Source: Choristoneura fumiferana (Eukaryota > Arthropoda > Insecta > Lepidoptera > Tortricidae). Taken from it: a stretch of 64,000 nucleotides of DNA. Of the stretch, positions 11,148-19,589 are shown in pieces; positions within the stretch are counted from its first letter, which is position 1; every line of letters starts with the position of its first letter. Location: contig NC_133493.1 in NCBI RefSeq assembly GCF_025370935.1, positions 45,799 through 109,798 on the forward strand, in the 5' to 3' direction. The notes below the pieces were generated by a model. That model did not search any database, was not told where the DNA came from, and saw only the letters and a list, made by a program, of their open reading frames with translations. A program made the position numbers and the translations under genes.

Positions 11148-14100
11148 ATGGTGGAAGGAACCGGACACCGGAGGTAAGTAAGTCTTTGTTTACGTATTTG
11201 TATAAATAAATTCAAATTTAATATGTACCTTGGCAACGATAAATCTTTCGTAATATTTACATTACATTCTTCTTGTCAAATAGTTCCGTTTTTCTTGTTG
11301 GCATTTTAAAAGTACAGTAACAATGAAGTGGCGGGTTCGAGTAGACGACGTAGCGCTTCCTGGCGTCAGAGTATGTGTCATCATTTATGGCATATTGTAT
11401 GGAAAAACCCCTTCACAGTTCACACCCCCTTGATTGATTGATTGAAATTTATGAATTCTGATTTTACCCTCAAAATATTAGCTTATTTTTGTTTTAGATG
11501 CTGCGAATCTATTTACTTAGAACTTAAAAGTTAAAACAGAGTTAAATTTAGCTAACAAAGTCACTTTCGTATTAGTAATATTTATTTACAAAGATTTGGA
11601 TTATCTATGATCTATACTAGTATAATATCTAAGTAAACTTAGCGTTAGTTTGTTTTGTATGAATCTCTAGAATTACTGAACAGAGTAAATAAATAACACA
11701 ATAAAGCTTGTAAGAAGTGAGTAAGTATCACAGAGTCTGAAAATCCTTCAGTAATAAAAAGCTACACTTCACTTTAACACACCACTGCAATTTTCTTTTG
11801 AGTAATTAGCATCTAGTTAGTATTAAAAATACTTTTGTGATCCTTACTACGGGATTTAACTGCTGGAGGGATTTGCTCATACTTCACTCGCTAAAATATA
11901 AATTTTCCAGTTGTCAGCAGTGTGAATGTGCAATTTCCTGATATAACTACGTAATACTACGTACTACTACTACGTATAGCTGGTTTTTTTAAATGAGTTT
12001 CTTGTTTAAAAAGTCAAAATCAAGAAAACCTGAGGTAGATGAAAAAAATAAAATGAAACAAAAATCGTTGTATTGTTGTTCGAAGCAAAAATCAAATGTT
12101 TTTGTGTCAGTGCCGGCGGGCGCGCGCGACAGCTGTTCGGCGGCGCGCATGTGGCGCGCGGCTTGCAGCGTGCTCGTGTGCCCGGACGCCGACGAGGCCT
12201 GGACGCGCATCTCGGACGTCGCGCCTCCAGACACTGTGTGGCACTCGCTTAGAAACTGCGTAGCCTATCAGGTACTGCAACTGGACAAGTACGGACGCAC
12301 CAACCTGGCATAAAGCTCGCCTTGCCGCCTATAAATAATACCAACCGGATAGCCAAGTGGTTAGAGAACTTGACTATGAAGCTTAAGGTCATACGTTCGT
12401 TCCCCGTCGGGAAATATTTGTATGAATAATATGCTTTTTTATGTTTTGTAAAGCATTTAGGGCTCTTGACAGCAATAATTTTTCATGTCATAACTCATTT
12501 TCCCATAAATTTATTTCAAGGTAGCTGTAGTCCCATAATTTTACAGTTTTCATTTAATAGGTAGACCGCTAAGGGCCTAAGAAGCTATTTGTTAACGATG
12601 TTAACTACCGTGCCGTGAGTCAGTAACGTGGTACGCACTACGCAGGCGGGCGTGTGGCAGAACCTGCTGAGCGGTGGCGTGGACGACGCGATGCAGCCGG
12701 CCGCCTTCAAGCTGGCCATAGTGCTGCGACACACGCCCACAGACCTCGTCGTGCGTCTGCTGGCCGAGCTGCTGCGTCTGCATCCGCAGTCGGTGAGCAC
12801 CACATTAGCCGTCAGCCGTAGGACGTCCAATGTTGGACATAAGCCTCCCTCAGTGCCTCAGTGGTGTGCTCGCGCCGCAGCTGCATGCCGCCAGCTCCCC
12901 GGTTCATTTTTAAATTATTACCACTTAAACGAGGTCTATAGTCTATAGTATTACATTTGAAATGCGCCGTGAATAAAGGTGAAGGTAAAGGAAGAAATCG
13001 TGATAGCTTAGTGGTTTGTGGGTCCCGACACGGGCTTGCACCTTTTTCAGAATTGTAGTGCGAAATAACATTTGAAATTTGCCACAAGTTCTACATTGAA
13101 GGAAAACAGCTAGGAAACCTTCACGCATCAGCTATGCAACTTAATGTCGTGTATGTCAAGTTTCCGAATCGCAATGGACCCTCGTGAAAATACGCTGGAG
13201 AAGAAGATCATGGAACACTTGAAGATTATATCTCGTTTACCTCTTCGTTTCCAGCAAGACCTAACGTCTTACGTGCTGGCGCTCCTCACGGACGACGAGG
13301 CGGCGTGGTGCGGCGCGTGCGGCGCGGGGTCCCCGTCGGGGGCGCGGGCGCGCGGGGGGCGCGGGGGCGGGCACGCCGGCCGGCCCGGCGCCGCTGCGCG
13401 ACCTGCAGCTGTTCGGGGACTGCGAGCTGGCCATCCTGGCCGCCAGCCGCGAGGAGTACGAGGCGCACGCCAAGCTCGTGCGCGCGGAGTACGCCGCGCT
13501 CACTAACAAGAACTACGTCGAGCTGAGGATTAAGGTGAGCGATTGTTACATTCAATTCAGCTCAGCGTCATCATCATTATCGACCGTGAGACGTCCACTG
13601 TTGGACCACTGTAGGCCTCCCCTATAGACCTCCAGTTGCTTCAGTTGGCAACGACTTGCATCCGCCGTGAGCCGGTGACTTTAACCAGGTCAACCGTCCA
13701 TCTCCTTGGTGTTACTCTGTGCTGGTCGCTAAGCGGTCCCTATTAGATTTTTTTTTCTCACTAGTCTATCAGCACTAACGAGCTGCGAAAGAACCATTAT
13801 TACTAACCGCGGCGTGGGCTTAAGAAATTGAAAAATGAGATTATCAATATAAAAGTTTTGCGTGAATCCCGAAACTTTAACAACTTCACGATTCTTTGAA
13901 TTAAAGAAAGTAAAATCCTGAATTTTCATTTCTACTGCCATTTATTACAGTAATACTCACGCGAGTAATGTTTATTCATGAAACAATGTTACGCAAAACA
14001 TGTTACGAGCCAAATTTTGATCCTTTATGAAAGAGTGCCTGCACCGGTATCCAGTAAATAACTTTTTACTTAGTGCTCAACATTTAAATTTTCAGATATT

Positions 14101-14239
14101 AAACCAGTTCTCTCAAATCCCGAAGCTGTACCACACACCGGAGTTCGAGTGCTTCGAGCCGCTCGCGCGCGAGAACATCGACCGCGAGATCTGCACGCTG
14201 CGCGAACACCTGCTCACCGGACAGCACGACCACGAGTAG
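11148..14239 (+). CDS. HD-phosphohydrolase-like protein (COG4339-like), ligands apparently lost
   Basis: Proposed exons: 11148-11173 (tentative), 12133-12271, 12646-12792, 13255-13534 and 14096-14239 (stop TAG). Borders are AG/GT and phases agree. If exon 1 is wrong, the ATG at 12150 (MWRAACSV) is the best start. The C-terminal half gives the call: LQLFGDCELAILAAS, VRAEYAAL, LNQFSQIPKLYHTPEF and ARENIDREI follow the order and spacing of COG4339 'predicted metal-dependent HD phosphohydrolases' (usual DADLAILG, RxEY, VLRxFLxRPxIY, ARANLxREL). The total of roughly 200 residues also fits that family. The N-terminal half is diverged: the YHNLxH block appears as VWHSLRNC, and the FHD block as VLRHTPTD, so the Asp of HD is replaced. 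Catalysis is therefore doubtful and the role unknown. Exon 4 changes frame between about 13325 and 13390, inside a run of G and C; this could be an assembly error. A SINE fragment lies in the second intron. Confidence 0.6.
12340..12425 (+). repeat. tRNA-like SINE head fragment
   Basis: GATAGCCAAGTGGTTAGAG resembles a pol III A box (TRGCNNAGTGG), followed by a B-box-like CGTTCGTTCCC. It is inside an intron of the HD-like gene. It is a different SINE family from that at 49240-49509. Confidence 0.4.
12805..12895 (-). repeat. LINE 3' end fragment
   Basis: On the minus strand the translation ends EAYVQHWTSYG, the characteristic C-terminus of the LINE also seen at 16071-16340. On the plus strand it shows GGACGTCCAATGTTGGACAT and AAGCCTCCC. 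It lies in the intron after exon 3 of the HD-like gene. Confidence 0.55.
13000..13135 (+). repeat. SINE body fragment
   Basis: GATAGCTTAGTGGTTTGTGG (A-box-like), then AACATTTGAAATTTGCCACA and GGAAAACAGCTAGGAAACC, match the body of the tRNA-derived SINE at 49240-49509 with divergence. It ends 120 bp before exon 4 of the HD-like gene. Confidence 0.5.
13565..13690 (-). repeat. LINE 3' end fragment
   Basis: CATCATCATTATCGACCG, GACGTCCACTGTTGGACCA and GGCCTCCCC form the 3' end (minus orientation) of the same LINE family, directly after exon 4 of the HD-like gene. The rest of this intron (13691-14095) is AT-rich and featureless. Confidence 0.5.
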
Positions 14240-14320
14240 ACCACGAGTAGACCACGAGTAGACCACTGACAGCACGAGTAGACCACTGACAGCACGAGTA
14301 GACCACTGACAGCTGACAGC
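14225..14320 (+). repeat. Short tandem repeat spanning a stop codon
   Basis: Units of 11-12 bp (CCACGAGTAGA) and about 20 bp (GACCACTGACAGCACGAGTA) repeat around five times, starting within the last codons of the HD-like gene. Each unit carries CACGAGTAG, a copy of the sequence that forms the stop codon, so the array lies in the immediate 3' UTR. Confidence 0.75.
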
Positions 14321-14653
14321 GCACACTCACTGCCCTCACTGCCACGAGTAGCACATGTCGCCGCGTTAGTATCGGAGCTAGCAATACATAGAACCTAACA
14401 AGAGTAAGCTTTAAGCCGCGATCAAATATGCGAAGACTCGCCGAATGCCGATTAATCGCCTTGTAGTGACCAATGTTATTATTATTTTATTTATGCGTGT
14501 TCGTTACTTTCAAGTGGACAGCTAACCGACAAATAGCAGAGCGAGGCGTGCACTGTGCACTAATAATCGTTGCTCGTTGATTTGCGAGCAGCCATCTCCA
14601 CCCACCCTAGTAATCGGCTCGAGACTCCTAGCGAGTTCCACGTGTCTGCAGGG

Positions 14654-14773
14654 CTACTACGAAACTCGAAACTCGAAGTTCGTGTCGTGCCGTCCCTCTC
14701 GCTCTCGTATTAAACAGTATAAGTGTCAGAGGGACCGCACGACACGAACTTCGAGTTTCGAGTTTCGTAGTAG
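14654..14773. mobile_element. Hairpin MITE, copy 1
   Basis: The left arm CTACTACGAAACTCGAAACT and the right arm AGTTTCGAGTTTCGTAGTAG are reverse complements over about 46 bp. The spacer is about 28 bp, so the whole element is nearly a palindrome. A second close copy is at 17690-17802 and a decayed one at 27641-27735. No ORF. Confidence 0.85.
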
Positions 14774-15984
14774 ACCTGCTGGTCGCAGCTTTACTCGCCA
14801 GATATAGCGAGCCTACTATCTGCACATGTCTGGTAGTCTCAGAACTAGCTAGATCTCATAGGAAAAGTCTTGGTCCCCAGTGCAGTTTAGTCATTAAATA
14901 TGTGCGTCCTTAGATGAATGATTGGTCTCGCTCTAAGTGTAATGCTTTAAACCTAACCTTAATAGGTTAGTGGAACATGGATATTATTATGATTGCGTTA
15001 AAGCTTGTTGATAATATTGAATTTGAATGCTTCACCAAAACGAAACAAGCACTTGCGGTCTTTGGACTTCACTCTTTTTTATAGTCAGACCTACTACTAT
15101 TACAATTTAAAATGAATGGCAAATTGTGAATTGGACTTCGAAGGTATTTTTATAATCGCCTTCACAGCTTGCATTTCATATCGAGTGCCGTTTAAGCTTA
15201 CGTCGAGTTGAATGTTAGATTGTGCTTTTCCTTCTTGATTCAACCACCTTTCCATTTTATTTGGTGGTAAACATTGCTAGTAATGCTTTGAAGACAAGAA
15301 TTAAAAGACTATAGAACCTGAGTTACTGAATATAATTAGTTTGTATTGTTATTTACTTACCACTGTAAGCTATTGCTCACTCACTTAGCTAATTAAAAAA
15401 TATTATGACCCAAAAAGTGTCAGTAATTAGTTAAATGATAATGAAATAATGTGTTAGTTGTCTTTTGTAAATGAAATGCTTTTATTATTTTAGACTACGC
15501 TTAATTATTTTGCGCTTAGCGCTTCAAGACTTCAAGACGTTATTTTATGATATTTTATGGAGAAAATAAGTTCTTATCATAAGGAGCAATCAGTATTGAA
15601 TGTGTGTAGAAGTTAAATACTTTTAGACAGGCGATGCACAGGAATTTGTACTTTATACTTAAAGATAAACCTGTTAAAAGTGTAATTTATAATGTAAAAG
15701 CTGTTTCCAAAATTATATTATTTTATTTTAGCCGTGTTGTATTATTTATTTTATCCTCTCAACTATTTTAGTTTATAAACTAATGATAAAGGTAAATACT
15801 GATCGAGCTGTGTATGTGTAAGTAGCAAAATACTCGAATGCTTTGTCAACTGCGTAGTCAATAAAAACAAAAATGGATTTGTTATAAGATCAGGATATTT
15901 CAGTAACAAGTTGCTTAACGAGCAGGATTAGGTAAGCAGTAATAGTGCAAATTTAATGTACTAAATTAATCAAGATGGTTTACA
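14774..15984. other. Intergenic, no gene seen
   Basis: AT-rich DNA with no exon-like stretch, no inverted repeat longer than about 15 bp and no repeat that I recognise. Confidence 0.4.
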
Positions 15985-16340
15985 CTGGTCACTCATCATC
16001 ATCCATCATCAGCCTACAGCAGTCCACTTCTGGACATAGGCCTCTTCCATGGCGCGCCACAACACTGTCTTCAGTCAGCCCCTCGCATCCATCCGCCGCC
16101 AGCGACCCTCTTAAGGTCGTCTGTCCGCCGTGACTCAGGACGCCCTACACTTCGTTTCCCTGTCCGTGGTCTCCATTCGAGGACTCGTCTGCTCCACCGT
16201 TCATCGGTCCTGCGACAGACGTGGCCAGCCCAACGCCACTTCAACGAACTAATTCTCTGAGCAATGTCAGTGACTTTCGTTCTTTGTCGAATAATGTGAT
16301 TTCGGATTTTATCCTTCAAAGAAACCCTAGCACTGGTCAC
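15985..16340 (-). mobile_element. 5'-truncated LINE, reverse-transcriptase C-terminus
   Basis: The minus-strand ORF at 16071-16340 holds TDIAQRISSLKWRWAGHV, RRTDERW, VLEWRPRTGKRSVGRP, TDDLKRVAGGGWM. These motifs mark the C-terminal tail of an endonuclease-reverse transcriptase, which I assign tentatively to the RTE clade. The 3' UTR on the low-coordinate side reads (plus strand) CATCATCCATCATC and GTCCACTTCTGGACATAGGC, so it ends in a short ATGATG tail near 15990. The catalytic polymerase domain is absent: a dead copy. Confidence 0.8.
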
Positions 16341-17149
16341 TCACATACATTTATTTAGTGGAGGATGGTGGAGGTAAGGTAGAATGCTGCCATTGCCAGC
16401 CGTGAATATGAAATATTACGCAAAGCTCTACGCAGGGGGCGACACTATAGTGAAAAGTGCCATGACAACATCAGTTCTCTTTATTGATTGTTGTTGTTTC
16501 TTTATACTCTAGTAGTTTTTGCCGTTGTGCGGTAAAAAAATCTAGAAAACGAAATATGAGAGGTAATGGTGGATGAACGATGACAGCGCGAATCAGTTGT
16601 CTTTATTATTTTGTTGATTTTGTCGCAATCTGTCGCCACGCATGACTGGAATGACCATCATCAAAGAGTATAAGTACGTACAGAAATCATTACATGTTTA
16701 TTAGTAACAAAATAGCATGATATTCACATCGATAGTAACGATAGAGCTGTATTTTCAAAGAAATAGTTGAAATAATATGATATTATGCCATCGTAGGATA
16801 TTTAAGATATTCCAAAAACTGCTTACGGTTTGCGTTTTGTGCTAGTGCTGCACTCTGACGGCAGAAAATTGCAGTAATATTCTTTTTTTTAATTTAACTA
16901 ATAAAATATGGCATTGGAAGAAAATAATTTTCTCACACCTCTCCTTCAGAAAAGTAACTTTTCCTCCCTATCGAGAGGGAGCAAAGTGCAACTTTTCTGT
17001 TCAAGGTTTTTTTAAGTGTTTTATTGCAAATGCCATTTTTTGACGTTGATAATTATAAAGCCACGCTATTTTCTATGCTGGTTGTTTTTTAATTATATTT
17101 AGTTTTTTTTTTCAAGTTTCTTAATGCTCGGTGTGAAAAGTTGTATGAG

Positions 17150-17295
17150 CCACTCGGGAGCAAAATTATTTTCATCTTGGGCGTTAACACTTGAATCCTT
17201 CATTACGCTCAGGATTCTATTGTAGAATCCTTCGCTACATTCTGGATTCAATGTACGCCCTCGCCGTAAATACACCATTTTGCTCCCTTGTGACA
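17150..17295. repeat. GGGAGCAAAAT inverted repeat
   Basis: The block starts with CGGGAGCAAAATTATTTTC and ends with ACACCATTTTGCTCCC, with TTCTATTGTAGAATCC in the middle. I recognise this as a short lepidopteran repeat. It sits inside the 16420-18590 element. Confidence 0.45.
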
Positions 17296-17689
17296 CAAAT
17301 AACTATTTCATCTCTCCTGTTCGGAAAGTTTAATTTTCTTAAGAAAATCTTTATGTATATACCTGTGTTTTTTGTACTGCTTACTGTGTTGGTGTGCCAA
17401 TAGAGAGTTATTGTATTGTATTGTATGAGAGGTAATGGTAGATGAACGATGACAGCGCGAATATTCCCTGAGACCCAACTGAGACCGTTCAATCACAATT
17501 GCCAGTGATGACACTATTTCGCTGTTGGGTAGATAGATACCATGCATATACCATGTTTTACCATGTAGATACTCAGACGGTAGATAGAATAGAATAGAAT
17601 GTCCATTAAAATAAGATACTGAACAAGTAGTCTACTTGAACCATCCACCAACAAAATGTACCTTTGCTTTGCCTGCCTAACCAGTAGGG

Positions 17690-17802
17690 CTACTCCGAAA
17701 CTCGAAGTTCGTGTCGTGCGGTCCCTCTCGCTCTCGTATTAAATAGTATAAGTGTCAGAGGGACCGCACGACACGAACTTCGAGTTTCGAGTTTCGGAGT
17801 AG
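17690..17802. mobile_element. Hairpin MITE, copy 2
   Basis: Same family as 14654-14773. The left arm CTACTCCGAAACTCGAAG and the right arm CTTCGAGTTTCGAGTTTCGG differ by one extra CGAGTTT in the right arm. The core from TCGTGTCGTGC through AGTATAAGTGTCAGAGGG differs from copy 1 at only two or three sites, so both inserted fairly recently. Confidence 0.85.
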
Positions 17803-19040
17803 CTCTGCAGGCCATAACATCCAAAAAAAAGTACCTTTGCCTATGATGAAAATAGTTTCAATTTTCAGTATAGTGAGTTTGAGATTTTTTTTTTTTGTTT
17901 TCAGTATGACTGTTTACCATGGTGTTTACAAAAAAACCATTTCGAGATGTCATGTCATGATGAAGAATTTACAAAGAAACGAAACGCAAACGCGCGCTGC
18001 GTAGTCGTATCGTAAGAAAAAGTCATCTAATGTGACCAGAGTTGCCATCTTCGTGACTTTCTCACTAGATTTAAGGAATTTTGAAGTTTGATCATGACTT
18101 TCTGAAGTACTTATGTATTTACTAAATAATAATAATATGGTGACATAAACTGACATAAATTACGAATTTTATAAATAAAATAAAATAGTTGTATTGTACT
18201 GTATTTTACATTTCGCTGTGAATATAGCTCTCTGTACCTTGATGGTGGTTTTAGATTATATTTTGAGATATCTAATAATAATAATAATAATTTAATAACG
18301 TAAATAAAATAAAGTGCCCTCGTGCATAGCGAATATCAGTGCATTTTTCTGCTGTCAGAGTGTAGCACTAGCACAAACATCATATATTTTTTTATTTTTT
18401 AAAAATAGCTCTATCGTTACTATCAATGTAGACATCATATCATGACGTTATTTTGTTACTAATAAAAATAAGTCATGATTTCTATAGGTGCTAAGGTCTC
18501 TTTGGTTAAGATCCGTCATGGCGACAAAATATAAAGAGAACTGACGTCATGGCGGTTCACGCTAGTGTCGCCCCCTGTGCAAAGATTTGCTTTAAATTCC
18601 CTATTGGTCACCTACGTTCATTTTAGATCTATGTCGTGCTGTAAATTTGTCAATAACGAAAAGATTATTTGACATTTTCATGACACTTCAGGTTTAAGGC
18701 AAAAATGTTTTTGGCCTTTTTTTTAACAGAAAAATAGTGAAAACATTGTGTTGGTATTTTAGTCTCAATCAAATCGTTAATTTACTTGGAAATGCTTAAA
18801 TGTTAATTTACTTTTTTAGTAGGCTTTAAAAGTTAACGAGATCATCATGATGATGATGATGACGACAAGTTAACGAGTTAGTCGATCAAAATGTAATATT
18901 GAACTTTTGCTATATAGTGACACACATCCCATATGTTATGCCAGTGCATGTGATTTGACACGCAATTATTATTATTATTATTGAAATAATACACTAGCAG
19001 CTCTTAGAGCTGATGCGTGTACATCACTGCACTTGTGTTT

Positions 19041-19158
19041 TTAGTCTTTCTTTTTTAAGTATTTGTCTAGTCTATTTTTAAAACTGTTCACTGAAGGTGC
19101 ACTTATCACAAGTTCTGGGAGAGCATTCCACGAGTTAACAACACGATAGGGGAAGAAA
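19041..19158 (-). pseudogene. LINE reverse-transcriptase C-terminal relic (CR1/Jockey-like)
   Basis: The minus strand reads FFPYRVVNSWNALPELV then SAPSVNSFKNRLDKYLKKK and a stop at 19041-19043. The R-V-V-N-x-W-N-x-L-P and V-x-x-F-K-x-x-L-D motifs are the typical end of insect non-LTR reverse transcriptases. Only the last 40 or so codons survive. This is a different LINE from that at 16071. Confidence 0.7.
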
Positions 19159-19589
19159 ATTAGTTGGTATTTTTTTTGTTTAATAAAATTTTATTATTAT
19201 TTCGGGTATTGTTTGAGATTTGTTTAAGAGGCCCCAACTACCGAATAGCGATTTAACTATTTATACAATGGCAACACAGTATATAATATGGCGTCGGTCG
19301 ATTTGCAAAGAGAAGGGAATCAGGGGCTTGTTTTTGAGATTTAAATAAAATATTTGTGTCTCTGTGTGGAAAGCGAATAAAGCGATAAACTATTCAGCGT
19401 TCCTTCATTTTATGAGCTTCGGCCCGGGATCGTATCGAGTTGACCGAGTGACGACCGCAGGTAAACAAATGGCGGAGGGGTCATCGATCGACGATTTTAG
19501 GGCTCCATCGGATCGGCGGCGACACGGCGGCACGGGAAGGCTCGTGAGTAAAGTTTGCTGACGTTTGTGGGTGTTCGCAGGGATTAGAG
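19159..19589 (+). promoter_or_regulatory. Probable promoter and 5' UTR region of the RBM5-like gene
   Basis: The sequence shifts from AT-rich to GC-rich near 19410, as expected for a housekeeping-gene 5' region. An upstream ATG at 19470 (ACAAATGGCGG) opens a 30-codon reading frame that stops at 19559-19561, before the main start; it could act as a uORF. A donor-like GTGAGTAAAG (19543) and an acceptor-like GTTCGCAG (19580) are only about 38 bp apart, too short for a normal intron. No TATA box is evident. Confidence 0.35.

Larger units (their letters stand above)
16420..18590. mobile_element. Large inverted-repeat element, ~2.2 kb
   Basis: The left arm (about 16432-16880) and the right arm (about 18340-18580) match as reverse complements. 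Shared blocks are GGGGGCGACACTA, CAGTTCTCTTTAT, TTATTAGTAACAAAATA, GATAGTAACGATAGAGCT and TGTGCTAGTGCT(G/A)CACTCTGAC. The left arm carries a ~120-bp insertion (about 16485-16605). The interior contains hairpin MITE copy 2 and no transposase ORF. Confidence 0.65.

Noticed and set aside
11993..12313. An ATG at 11993 (MSFLFKKSKSRKPEVD) as the start of the HD-like gene
   Set aside because: The Lys-rich, AT-rich lead looks like intron, and splice acceptors occur at 12110 and 12132 just before the GC-rich coding part.
13144..13254. Upstream extension of exon 4 of the HD-like gene from the ATG at 13144
   Set aside because: CGTTTCCAG at 13246-13254 is a good acceptor, the phase from exon 3 fits, and the extension lacks family resemblance.
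19364..19561. A separate gene upstream of the RBM5-like gene
   Set aside because: It lies in the likely leader or promoter; at most the inner ATG at 19470 is a uORF.
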